Source of the DNA: Streptomyces lanatus
GTDB lineage: Bacteria > Actinomycetota > Actinomycetes > Streptomycetales > Streptomycetaceae
DNA length: 64,000 bases
Reading direction: 5' to 3'
Assembly (NCBI RefSeq): GCF_014655715.1
Contig: NZ_BNBM01000015.1
Location: 1-64,000, forward strand
Below are positions 16,054 to 24,745 of the stretch, one piece after another; position 1 is the stretch's first letter, and the number at the start of each line of letters is the position of its first letter. The position numbers and the translations under genes are program-made. The notes beneath the pieces are model-generated. The model did not search any database, was not told where the DNA came from, and saw only the letters and a program-made list of their open reading frames with translations.

Positions 16054-17612
16054 CGCCGCCGTTCCTTCGGAGTCTTCGAGGTCTTCGAAGCCTTGTCGGC
16101 GACAGCGGTGACTGTGAGTGCCCGCGACCTGAGCGTGGTGTTGCGGCCGTCGGTGACGGCGATCGTGTACCGGTGGCGCGAGCCGGGGGCGACGGTGTCC
16201 GTGTACTTCATCCTGGGGCGGTTCCACTCCTGGGACCGGCCTGTCCGCGTGGCCACGAGGAGGCCGTCCCGGTAGATGAGGTACTTCAGCTCCGCGTCGT
16301 CCCGGTCCCATGCGGCACGCCAGGCGAGCGTGACCCGACCGGCACGCGCCACCGAGGCCGTGAGCCGGGGCGGGTTCTCCGGGGCTCCCCGGTCGGGGCC
16401 GGCCCCGAAGCGGGTCAGGCTCTGCTGCGGCCGGTTGTTGACCGTGGTGAACTCGCCGCCGGCCCACAGGATGCCACCGGCCATCGCCATGGCCCGGGGG
16501 CCGTTCTGCTCGCCGATCCCTTCGTTCGTGTCGGGGAACCAGTGCAGAATGTGGCGGTCACGGGTCGACTGGGCCAGGAAGTGCTGGCGGTTGTCGTACT
16601 CGGGGAAACCGCCCGGTGTGTCCCTGCAGTTGTGGGCGTGGGATCCGCTGTAGAGCACACCGTTGTGCAGGGCGAGCGCCTGGGTGGCGCCCAGGCAGGT
16701 GTCACGCCACACCAGCTTGCCGGTACGGAGGCTGGCGGCGATACGGCCGTCGAAGATGCCCGTCCCGTTGCCCTCGGCCGCCACATAGAACTTGGTCTTG
16801 TCGCGGACCAGCGCCTTCACGGCCGATCGGGCCGGCAGCCAGTCCGTGTACTGGGCCACCGTCTTCCCCGTGCGGGGGTGCAGGCCGACGAGCGATGCCT
16901 CCAGGTCGTCGTTGACCAGCTGGAAGTCACCCCCGATGATGATCTTGCCGTACTCGGGCGCGGCGGCGATGGCGCGTACCGGCGCCTCGATCTCCGCCTT
17001 GAACGGCAGCAGCGCACCTCTGTGGGTGAACGCCGCGATGCGCTCCCTCTCCCGGCCGTCGGCGGCCGTGAAGTCGCCTCCCAGATAGACCGCGCTCTTC
17101 GTGACGTCGATGGCCCGCACATCCGACGACAGGCGCGGGCGGAAGTCCTTGCGCAGCGAGCAGGAGGCCGTGTTGAGCGCGACCGCATGGGACGCCCTGG
17201 CCTTGCCGGCCTTGGCGAACGAGCCGCCGATGTAGAGCATCCTGCCGTCCGCGGTCGCCTTGAGCGCCCGTACGGTGCTTCCAGCGCCGGTGAAGCGGTG
17301 GGCGCACGACAGCAGTTTGCCGGTGACGGCGTCGAAGGCCGCGAAGTTCTTGCGCGCGACCTCCCTCTGGCCAGGCTTGGCGCCCGGAGGACGGACCTTG
17401 TTGAAGGTCCCGCCGACATACACGACACCGCGTGCGTACTCGATCGACCAGACGATGCCATCGGTCTGCCAGGTCGCCAAAGGATCGGCGGTCAGGGTCT
17501 TTTCGTCGCTGTCGGCCACCGAGGCCGAAGCGGTGATGAGCGAGGCAGCCGCGAGGAGGGCCGCGACCGAAGCCGCGGTGGCCCCCCGCTTCGTGCTTTT
17601 TCTCAGGCGCAT
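16050..17612 (-). CDS. Secreted beta-propeller protein with C-terminal FN3-like domain
   Basis: A 520-residue exported protein. Residues 1-33 form a signal peptide (MRLRKSTKRG, then an Ala-rich hydrophobic core ending SASVADS). It then has at least five repeats of the type VVYVGGTFNKV, LYIGGSFAKAG, VYLGGDFTAADG, IIIGGDFQLVN and LWAGGEFTTVN, the pattern of DUF5122/delta-60 beta-propellers. The last about 90 residues (PPRLTASVARAGRVTLAWRA, then RHRYTIAVTDG) look like a fibronectin type III domain, followed by a basic tail. An in-frame start 26 codons upstream is less likely because it precedes the signal peptide. Its role in the cluster is unknown; carbohydrate or cell-wall binding is a guess. 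Confidence 0.8.
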   Translation of the reverse strand: MRLRKSTKRGATAASVAALLAAASLITASASVADSDEKTLTADPLATWQTDGIVWSIEYARGVVYVGGTFNKVRPPGAKPGQREVARKNFAAFDAVTGKLLSCAHRFTGAGSTVRALKATADGRMLYIGGSFAKAGKARASHAVALNTASCSLRKDFRPRLSSDVRAIDVTKSAVYLGGDFTAADGRERERIAAFTHRGALLPFKAEIEAPVRAIAAAPEYGKIIIGGDFQLVNDDLEASLVGLHPRTGKTVAQYTDWLPARSAVKALVRDKTKFYVAAEGNGTGIFDGRIAASLRTGKLVWRDTCLGATQALALHNGVLYSGSHAHNCRDTPGGFPEYDNRQHFLAQSTRDRHILHWFPDTNEGIGEQNGPRAMAMAGGILWAGGEFTTVNNRPQQSLTRFGAGPDRGAPENPPRLTASVARAGRVTLAWRAAWDRDDAELKYLIYRDGLLVATRTGRSQEWNRPRMKYTDTVAPGSRHRYTIAVTDGRNTTLRSRALTVTAVADKASKTSKTPKERRR

Positions 17613-17686
17613 GGAACATCCCGGGTTGCAGCAAGGACGGGTGGAAGAAGGGGAGATGGACCGGCGGCCGCGATTCCGAGACGGCC

Positions 17687-19231
17687 TCACGGGGTGCGCT
17701 CGCGCAGCACACCGACGAGTTCATGCACTCCCAAAGGTGTGCGAAATCGCCACAAACCTATACCAAATGCGCACAATCCCATGGTGATTGCGACGGCAAG
17801 TCCTACGGTCGTGTCACCTGCCAACCGCCTCGCGGCGGCGACCGGCGCCACGGTGAGGCAGAGGGCGACGGCAGCCGCCAGGAGGTATCCGCCGTCGATG
17901 AAGCCGAAGCCGGGATGCCGCCGCACCAACACGGCTGCGACGACGTTCTCGACGACGGTCGCCGCTCCCCAGGACAGAGCGGCGCCGATGACGCCGAGAC
18001 GGGGAATGGCGAGGAACCCCACCGTCAGCTGCACCGCGAACGCGACCCCGGTGACCGCCAGATGCCAGGTGCTCTTGCCCGCCATGAGCAGCACCGTCTG
18101 GGCGTTGCCCACCCCGACGTTGACCGCCGAGGCGATACAGAGCAGCACCAGGGCGCCCTCCCCCTGCTCGAACTCCGGCCCGAACAGCGACAGAACGGTG
18201 CCCGGGAAACTCGTGAGCAGGGCCAGCAGCGGCCAGGAGAACAGCACGATCCAGCGCGTCGAGACACGGTGCAGATGGGAGGCCTGCCCGAGGTCGCCCA
18301 GCGCGAGAAGGCGGCTGATCTCGGGAGCGACGGCCAGCCGGATGGCCAGCTGGAGCAGCGTTGCCGCGATGACCACCCGGCCCACGGCGGTGTAGATGCC
18401 CGCCTCTTCGCTCGTCGCCAGGGAGGACAGCAGGACGACGCCCAGCCAGACCGCGCTGATGTCGAAGACGGACGAGACGGCCCGGGGGGCGGCGAACGCC
18501 CAGAACCCGCGCCGGGTGGCGGCGGTCTCCCCTACGGAGACATGTCCCGTGCTCCTGCGGCGGCACCGGCGCAGCTCGAGCCAGGCGATGAGGAAGCCGG
18601 CCAGGGAGGGCACCAGCCAGGCGGCGGCCAGCGTCAGCACGCCCGGGGCCAGCAGCAGGACCGGTACGGCGATCAGGACACGCAGCACCGGCTTCCCGAT
18701 CTGCTCGACACCGACGTACGGGATCACGGTGCCGTAGCCCTGGGTGGCACCCAGCAGGATCAGTGTGACCGTGGCCAGGGGGAGGAACACGGCGAACAGC
18801 CGGACCAGGGTCACCGCGTCGCCCGGGGCGAGACTCGGCAGCAGCGCGGTGGCCGTCCGGGGCGACAGGAACAGCAGTGCGGCGGCCGTGGTGCTCGCCA
18901 GGGCTCCTGGCACGACCGCGCTGCGCAGCAGTGCGCCCACCTTGCAGCCGCCGGTGATGGCCAGGTCACCGGGGATGAAGCGCACCAGCCCGGTGTCGGC
19001 GCCGAGCTTGCAGGTGTTGCACAGGATGGTGAAGGCCGCGACGCCGGTGAACACCGCGCCCGCCCCGTACGCCCCCAGTCCGCGGGTGACCAGGGCGACC
19101 AGGACGTAGCCGAAGACCGCGTTGACCGTCGAGCCCAGGAACCCCCACCATCCGCCGCGTGCGGTGGCGGCGACCCCGGACCGCACGTGGGACTCGACGG
19201 TGGCCGGGACGGTCGTACCGGAGGTGCTCAC
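17687..19231 (-). CDS. wzx: Polysaccharide flippase, Wzx/MATE-like
   Basis: A 514-residue membrane protein with about 12-14 hydrophobic segments. It opens with a polar N-terminus and then GGWWGFLGSTVNAVFGYVLV, typical of polysaccharide-biosynthesis flippases. Such proteins move undecaprenyl-linked repeat units across the membrane. The GTG start at 19229-19231 overlaps the stop of the chain-length gene (GTGA); a much longer in-frame upstream extension is only antisense-like sequence and is rejected. It forms a tight wzy-wzz-wzx run and is followed by the propeller gene after 74 bp. Confidence 0.88.
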   Translation of the reverse strand: MSTSGTTVPATVESHVRSGVAATARGGWWGFLGSTVNAVFGYVLVALVTRGLGAYGAGAVFTGVAAFTILCNTCKLGADTGLVRFIPGDLAITGGCKVGALLRSAVVPGALASTTAAALLFLSPRTATALLPSLAPGDAVTLVRLFAVFLPLATVTLILLGATQGYGTVIPYVGVEQIGKPVLRVLIAVPVLLLAPGVLTLAAAWLVPSLAGFLIAWLELRRCRRRSTGHVSVGETAATRRGFWAFAAPRAVSSVFDISAVWLGVVLLSSLATSEEAGIYTAVGRVVIAATLLQLAIRLAVAPEISRLLALGDLGQASHLHRVSTRWIVLFSWPLLALLTSFPGTVLSLFGPEFEQGEGALVLLCIASAVNVGVGNAQTVLLMAGKSTWHLAVTGVAFAVQLTVGFLAIPRLGVIGAALSWGAATVVENVVAAVLVRRHPGFGFIDGGYLLAAAVALCLTVAPVAAARRLAGDTTVGLAVAITMGLCAFGIGLWRFRTPLGVHELVGVLRERTP

Positions 19232-20835
19232 CGGGAGGTGCTGAGCGTGTCGTCCCGCACCGGCTCGGTCGGCCTCGCCACGGCGTCGTCGGCCGCCGCG
19301 GACGGTGCCGTGGACGCGTTCCGCTCCCGGACCCGACGCCACCGGTTGCGGTCCGTGACCCGGCGGAGCAGGCCGGACCGGCTGCCGTCGTGGAGCGCCG
19401 CGCCCACGATGTGCCCTCCCAAGCAGCTGACCAGCTCGTGAACCCGCTTGAGGTCGTCGCGCCGGATGTCGTCCAGCGCGCCCGCCACGAGAACGCCGTC
19501 CACGCATGGAGCAAGCACCAGGCCATCGCCGTGTTCCAGCAGAGGCGGGCTCAGGAGGAGCGTCGGCCCGCCGGAATCGGCACCCGGCACACCGCGCGCC
19601 GCCGGGACCGCCGGCCCGTCGTCGCCGGTGGTGCCGCGACTGTGGGGGCAGAGCGTGAACCGCCCGGCTGTGCCGGCGTCGACCATCACTGCTCCCTCGG
19701 GTGCGTCGTCCGGCTCGGGGCCGCCGGCCGCCAGCGGCAGGCGTGCCCACAGACCGGGCGTGTGCGCGACGGCGTCCACCAGCCGTACGTCGTCACCGGA
19801 CTCGGCGAAGGCGGCGGCGAGGTTCACGGCGACGGCGTCGGCCGCACGCTGCTGTCGAGGCGCCACGATCATGAGCCTGCCCACAGCCATACGGCCGTCG
19901 CTGCCCCGCAGACGCTGGGCCAGGGCGCGGTACGCCTCCGCGCGGCTGCCGTCCGCCCGGCCGACCTCCAGCAGTTCGCCCTCGGCGCCGGGGGCCGGGA
20001 GGATACCCAGGACGGGTGCGTGCAGGGACTCCTGGACCTCGCCGACCGAGCGCGCCCGCGGCTCCAGGGCGGAGCACAGCCAGGCGAGCACGACGCCCAG
20101 GATGAGACCGCCGAGCAGGCCGGTCCCGATGAGCCAGCCGGGGCGGGGTCCCGAGGGCCGCGCCGCCGGTTCGGCCCTGCGGACGATGTCGCCGGCGAAG
20201 GTGTCGTAGGTCCCGACGTCCGAGAGCTTCTTGCGCAGAATGCCGACCTGCTCCCGCAGGCCCGCGGCGCCGGTGACGGGCTGGTCGCCCTTCTTCGTGT
20301 TGAGCCGCTCGGTCAGTTCGTTGATCTGCCGCTCCAGTCCGGCGGCCATCCGGGCAGCCATGGCCTCGGACCGGTCCTGGCGATCGGCGAGATAGGCCCG
20401 GGCGAAGGCGTTGGTGACCCGTGCGGCACGCTCCGCGGTGCCCGCCGTGTACTCGAACCGGAGGACCTGGGTGTCCGGGATGTTGGTCACGCGCAGGTCC
20501 GCCGGCAGCGCGTCGGCGCCGGGCCGGTGGCGCAGTTCCTTCGCTGCCCGGGCCGCGACGGTCGCGCTGAGCGCGATCTGCCGCTCCGTGCCCATGCTCA
20601 CCTGGCTGTCGGCGCCCACTCCGATCGTGCTGAAGGGGTCGGACCTGGCGCGGACAAGGACTTCACCTGTGGAGGTGTAGCTGCCTGCGCGCAGCAGGAC
20701 CAGGAGCAGCCCGCCGAGCAGTCCCAGGAGCACGCCCAGCACGATGGTCGCGCGGTACCTCAGCAGCAGGCGCACCTGGTCGCGCAGCTCATCGGGGTCG
20801 TCGTACTGATCGTCGAAACCGGCGGGGCTGGTCAC
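19228..20835 (-). CDS. Wzz/CapA-like chain-length protein fused to a degenerate BY-kinase domain
   Basis: A 535-residue protein. The first membrane helix is near residues 25-55 (YRATIVLGVLLGLLGGLLLV). A coiled extracytoplasmic region follows (ERQINELTERLNTKKGDQPV). A second helix is near 235-255 (WLIGTGLLGGLILGVVLAWL), and then a cytoplasmic domain resembling CpsD-type tyrosine kinases (RAEAYRALAQRLRG). The expected P-loop is replaced by IVAPRQQRAADAVAVNLAAA, with no GK(S/T), and no C-terminal Tyr cluster is visible, so kinase activity is unlikely. It starts at a GTG overlapping the wzy stop (GTGA) and overlaps wzx by 4 nt. It probably controls polymer length. Confidence 0.85.
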   Translation of the reverse strand: MTSPAGFDDQYDDPDELRDQVRLLLRYRATIVLGVLLGLLGGLLLVLLRAGSYTSTGEVLVRARSDPFSTIGVGADSQVSMGTERQIALSATVAARAAKELRHRPGADALPADLRVTNIPDTQVLRFEYTAGTAERAARVTNAFARAYLADRQDRSEAMAARMAAGLERQINELTERLNTKKGDQPVTGAAGLREQVGILRKKLSDVGTYDTFAGDIVRRAEPAARPSGPRPGWLIGTGLLGGLILGVVLAWLCSALEPRARSVGEVQESLHAPVLGILPAPGAEGELLEVGRADGSRAEAYRALAQRLRGSDGRMAVGRLMIVAPRQQRAADAVAVNLAAAFAESGDDVRLVDAVAHTPGLWARLPLAAGGPEPDDAPEGAVMVDAGTAGRFTLCPHSRGTTGDDGPAVPAARGVPGADSGGPTLLLSPPLLEHGDGLVLAPCVDGVLVAGALDDIRRDDLKRVHELVSCLGGHIVGAALHDGSRSGLLRRVTDRNRWRRVRERNASTAPSAAADDAVARPTEPVRDDTLSTSR

Positions 20836-22286
20836 GGGTGCCTCCTGTGGCCGGGGATGAGTGCGTGGCCCGCGGTGGCGGGTGACCGCACCAGTGACGG
20901 GAGACGGGATCGTCCGGCGGTGCGGGTGAGGAAGAACGGAACGATCAGGAGCAGCAGGAGGGGCGCGACGATCGCCATGAGGCTGCCGCGCAGGAAGATC
21001 AACTGGTAGAAGGCGAAGGCGGGGACCAGCAGAACCGCCAGCGTGCTCTGCCGGCCCCGCAGCCGCGCCCTGATGTCGTCCACCCGTCGTCCGGCCGCGC
21101 CCAGCAGACAGAAGACCGCGACGACGCACAGCGGACCGCCCCACAGGTAACTCTCGATCCACAGCGGCGCGGAAAGGTTTTGGAAGTCGTAGCCTGCGTA
21201 CTGGGCGAATTCGATACCGGTGGCCTGCGGCTTTCCGGGCCACATGGTGCGAGGGATCATGACGAGGATGACACCGAGCAGGGACGACGGCGTGAAGCCG
21301 TTTTCCTGCACATAGTCGACGCCGGTCTGCATTTGCTGAAATGCGTCGTAATCCATGGCGGTACTGAACTGCTCCGCAAGTCCCACGAGTTGTAGCGCTT
21401 CACGTTCGTCGTAGCGGAAGTAGTCGCTGTACGGGAAAGCGAACAGCACGACGGCCGTGATGGCCACGGCGGTGCGGCGAAAGGCCGGCGGGGTGTTGAA
21501 CCGGTGCCACGAGAAGAGCAGCACCAGAAGGACGGTGCCGGCCCAGAAGCGCGGCCTGCTGATCGGGTTGTTGACGATCACGTTGAGAGCTAGCAGGGCC
21601 GGGAGCAGCAGCCTGCGGATCGTGCGCAGCAAGCGGTCGCCGGTGGCCCGGCGGGGCAGGTGGACCAGGGCCACCATGGACCAGAAGGCCGGGACTGCAA
21701 GGCCCCAGACGCGCAGCGCGTGCGCGGTGTCCGACTGGGTGCCCGACTGCCACAGAGCCTGTCTGCTGGTGAAGTAGGCCCTCAGACCGCCTTCCTGCCC
21801 GGGGATCAGCACGACCGCGAGCAGCAGCGACAGACAACACAGGAGCAGCACGGGGAGCGGCGCGAGCGTGCGGGACAGCAGTGGTTCGAGTACGGCCGAC
21901 CTGGCGCCGTTGCGTCCGGCGGCCAAGGCTGCCCCCGCGGTGTAGGCGAGGAGCCCGAGTTCCGTCAGCACGGCGGCCCCGAAAGCTGTCGTCTCACCCG
22001 TGCGGTAGCCGAGCGGATAGGTGTCGGTGGCGAGCATGGCGAGCGGCGCCAGACCGAGCCATACGTAGGAGAAGAGCCAGAATCCGAACGCGATCAGGCG
22101 CACCGACGTATCGGTGAGCACCCGGGCCAGCCCCACTCCCGTGTGCACCACGACGACGCATTGCACGGCGAGCGCCACCCCGAAACGCGTGTCGATGGAC
22201 TGCAGAATCAGCGCGGGCAGGAAGACGACAAAGAAGAGGGCCCAGCAGCACACCGCCGCCACGGAACGCTGTTCACCGCCTCGCAC
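20832..22286 (-). CDS. Wzy-like polysaccharide polymerase
   Basis: A multi-spanning protein of about 484 residues with 10-12 hydrophobic segments (for example AAVCCWALFFVVFLPALILQ and LLVPAFAFYQLIFLRGSLMA). It has a large polar loop around PRFWAG...YFRYDEREALQLVG and FTPSSLLGVILVMIPRTMWP, the arrangement of O-antigen polymerases of the oligosaccharide repeat unit type. I prefer a GTG start at 22284-22286, preceded by GGGGG. The in-frame GTG at 22385 has no ribosome-binding site, and the intervening codons are AT-rich and include a TTA, unlike the rest. GTG at 22292 is another option. A TATAAA at 22335-22340 could be its -10. Confidence 0.78.
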   Translation of the reverse strand: MRGGEQRSVAAVCCWALFFVVFLPALILQSIDTRFGVALAVQCVVVVHTGVGLARVLTDTSVRLIAFGFWLFSYVWLGLAPLAMLATDTYPLGYRTGETTAFGAAVLTELGLLAYTAGAALAAGRNGARSAVLEPLLSRTLAPLPVLLLCCLSLLLAVVLIPGQEGGLRAYFTSRQALWQSGTQSDTAHALRVWGLAVPAFWSMVALVHLPRRATGDRLLRTIRRLLLPALLALNVIVNNPISRPRFWAGTVLLVLLFSWHRFNTPPAFRRTAVAITAVVLFAFPYSDYFRYDEREALQLVGLAEQFSTAMDYDAFQQMQTGVDYVQENGFTPSSLLGVILVMIPRTMWPGKPQATGIEFAQYAGYDFQNLSAPLWIESYLWGGPLCVVAVFCLLGAAGRRVDDIRARLRGRQSTLAVLLVPAFAFYQLIFLRGSLMAIVAPLLLLLIVPFFLTRTAGRSRLPSLVRSPATAGHALIPGHRRHP

Positions 22287-22415
22287 CTGCACCCCCGATC
22301 GAGCGAGCAAACGGAATGGATCGCCACCGGTAGATTTATAGCTCAATAACCCGGCCCATCCCTCGCATTTCAGAGGGCGTTTCACATGACGTGAACGACT
22401 ATGAAGTCACAATAA

Positions 22416-23615
22416 TCATGGAGCGGCTCGGCTTGCCGCCCGCAGAATTTCCTCGAAACGCGAAGCGCACCTCTCCAGGGCGAACTCCCGCTCGGCCAGC
22501 GCCCGGCTCTCCTTGCCCAGCGACTCCGCCCGCGCCGGGTCGTTCAGGACCCCGCGGACCCAGGTCGCCGCGTCGGACAACGAGGACTCCTCGGGGGCGA
22601 ACACCGGCGAGCCGGCCTGCCGGAGCAGCTTCGCCGCCAGGTTGTCCGCCGGCATCAGGCCAAGCACCGGGCGTCCGGCGCACAGATAGGACAGCGTCTT
22701 GGAGGGGACCGAGAACTCTCCCGCGTCCGCAGTCAGAAGCACGACCAGCACATCGCCCGCGCCCAGCACCTCGGGCAGCCGCGCGTAGGGCTGGAAGGGC
22801 AACAGGGTCAGGTCGACGCGGCGGGCGGCGGCGGCCTCCTTGATGACCGGGACGGCCGGGCCGTCGTTGACGACCACGAGGCGGACCCTTTCGCCCTGCT
22901 CGCGCAGCTTCTCGGCCAGCCGCACCAACAGGACGGGGTTGTGCTTGAGGCCGATCGTGCCCGAGTAAAGCACGGTCCTGACGCCGGTGAGGCCATGCTC
23001 ATGCGACCACGCGTTGACGCGGGGCACGGGGACGATCTCGTCCAGCGGCGCCCAGTTGGGAATGACGGTGACCTTGTCGGCGGTACCCCACTCGCGGTGG
23101 ACCCGCACGAAGGACTCCGCGATCACGACGATCGCCAAGGCACGTCGCGCCGACCACCTCTCGCCCCGCTCGAAGACGCGGGCGGCGACGCCCATCAGCC
23201 TCGACACCCCGGCGGCGGCAAAGCTCTTCAGAGCTACGGCGGTGATGTCCTGGTGCCACAGTACCCAGGGGATACGCAGGGTCCTCAGCACGGACACGGC
23301 CACGACCAGGGTCGGGATCGGCAGATTCGCCAGCATCGCCACGTCCGGCTTCTCGCGCCGCACCTGCCGTGCCAGCTCCAGACCCAGCCGCGTCTCCTTG
23401 AAGAGGCGTCGGACGTAGGCCCCCTTGTCCAGCACGACGCGGTCGCCGATGGTGACGAACCGCAGACCGGCTACGGTGCCCTCGGCGAGGTTGCCCTTCC
23501 CGGAGACGTAAGCCGAGCAGGTCGAGTGGACGACGTCATGACCGCGGTACGCCAGTTCACGGCTGAGCTGGGCCTGGAACGGGTGCCCGCTGTAGTCGTG
23601 GACGAGGATCCTCAT
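22416..23615 (-). CDS. Glycosyltransferase family 4, WbuB-like
   Basis: A 399-residue GT-B enzyme. The N-terminal domain has MRILVHDYSGHPFQAQLSRE and a conserved HQD motif (WVLWHQDITAVALKS), typical of WbuB/FnlB-associated transferases. The C-terminal domain has VLYSGTIGLKHNPVLLVRLA, NDGPAVPVIKEAA and the donor-binding segment GEFSVPSKTLSYLCAGRPVL in place of the classical EX7E. It would add a sugar to a lipid-linked acceptor on the cytoplasmic face. ATG at 23613-23615 is chosen; an upstream in-frame Met lacks homology. It lies 28 bp after the epimerase gene. Confidence 0.88.
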   Translation of the reverse strand: MRILVHDYSGHPFQAQLSRELAYRGHDVVHSTCSAYVSGKGNLAEGTVAGLRFVTIGDRVVLDKGAYVRRLFKETRLGLELARQVRREKPDVAMLANLPIPTLVVAVSVLRTLRIPWVLWHQDITAVALKSFAAAGVSRLMGVAARVFERGERWSARRALAIVVIAESFVRVHREWGTADKVTVIPNWAPLDEIVPVPRVNAWSHEHGLTGVRTVLYSGTIGLKHNPVLLVRLAEKLREQGERVRLVVVNDGPAVPVIKEAAAARRVDLTLLPFQPYARLPEVLGAGDVLVVLLTADAGEFSVPSKTLSYLCAGRPVLGLMPADNLAAKLLRQAGSPVFAPEESSLSDAATWVRGVLNDPARAESLGKESRALAEREFALERCASRFEEILRAASRAAP

Positions 23616-23643
23616 GTGCTGCGCTCCCGGCCGGTTCGAGGGA

Positions 23644-24624
23644 TCAGGAACAGGCACGCTTGACCTGGTCGTAGACCCAGGCGTACGTCTTCTCGAGCCC
23701 GTCTGCCAGCGCGATCGACGGCTCCCAGGCGTACAGTTCGCGGATCAGCCCGTTGTCGGAGTTGCGGCCACGTACGCCCTGCGGTGCGTCCAGCCGGTAG
23801 GTGCGCTCGCAGCGGATGCCCGCGATCTCCTCGACGATGTCGACCAGTTGGTTGATGGTGACCAGCTCGGAGGAGCCGATGTTGACCGGCACGCTGCTGG
23901 TGCCGTTCATGACCGTCCGCGTGCCGTACAGGCAGTCGTCGATGTACATGAAGGAACGGGTCTGCCGGCCGTCGCCCCAGATGTCGATCCGGTGCTCACC
24001 GGAGATGACCGCCTCGGCGATCTTGCGGCACACGGCCGCCGGGGCCTTCTCGCGCCCTCCGGTCCAGGTGCCCGCGGGGCCGTAGACATTGTGGTAGCGC
24101 GCGACGCGGCAGGTGAACCCGTAGTCCTCCTCGAAGTGGCGGCACATGCGCTCCGAGAAGAGCTTCTCCCAGCCGTAGCCGTCCTCTGGCTGCGCCGGGT
24201 AGGCGTCCTCCTCCTTGAGGGCGGTGACTCTCGGGTCGCGCTGCTTGCCGGCGGCGTACACACAGGCGGACGAGGAGTAGAAATAACGCTCCACCCCGGC
24301 CTCGTGCGCGGCCTTGAGCATGTGGGTGCTGGTCAGCACCGACATCATGCAGGCGGCCTTGTGGTTCTCGATGAATCCCATGCCGCCCATGTCGGCGGCC
24401 AGCATGTACACCTGACGGGCACTCCGGACGGCGGCGCGGGCGTTCGCCAGGAGAGACAGGTCGGCGACGACGTTCTCGGCGGCGGCGTGCACTTGCTGCC
24501 ACTCATCACGCGGCTTGATATCGACACACCGAACGGTCAGCCCCTGGTACAGGAGGTCGGCCGCGAGATGCCCACCAATGAATCCTCCGCCACCCGCGAC
24601 AACGACGTCCACCTGCTTGCTCAT
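23644..24624 (-). CDS. NAD-dependent epimerase, GDP-mannose 3,5-epimerase-like
   Basis: An extended SDR of 326 residues. The NAD-binding GGGGFIGGHL is at 11-20. AADMGGMGFIENHKA is at 76-90, C121 lies in SSSACVY, and Y150-x3-K154 lies in YGWEK. YHNVYGPAGTWTGGREKAPA (177-196) contains K193, and GVRGRNSDN (283-291) follows. These match plant GDP-mannose 3,5-epimerases, including the Cys/Lys acid-base pair, so the likely product is GDP-L-galactose or GDP-L-gulose. An AAGGAG site precedes the ATG. The upstream gap is AT-rich and may hold a promoter. It is the only nucleotide-sugar enzyme in the cluster; GDP-mannose must come from elsewhere. Confidence 0.87.
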   Translation of the reverse strand: MSKQVDVVVAGGGGFIGGHLAADLLYQGLTVRCVDIKPRDEWQQVHAAAENVVADLSLLANARAAVRSARQVYMLAADMGGMGFIENHKAACMMSVLTSTHMLKAAHEAGVERYFYSSSACVYAAGKQRDPRVTALKEEDAYPAQPEDGYGWEKLFSERMCRHFEEDYGFTCRVARYHNVYGPAGTWTGGREKAPAAVCRKIAEAVISGEHRIDIWGDGRQTRSFMYIDDCLYGTRTVMNGTSSVPVNIGSSELVTINQLVDIVEEIAGIRCERTYRLDAPQGVRGRNSDNGLIRELYAWEPSIALADGLEKTYAWVYDQVKRACS

Positions 24625-24745
24625 GGCAGCTCCTTCTGGAAAGCCGGAATCCGACTGGCAGATTAATCACCGTTTACACCTTTTCATGTGATATGCCGCG
24701 TGTTTCCGCATCACAAGGTGCCCGATGCCTCCGTCCGGGTTCGGG

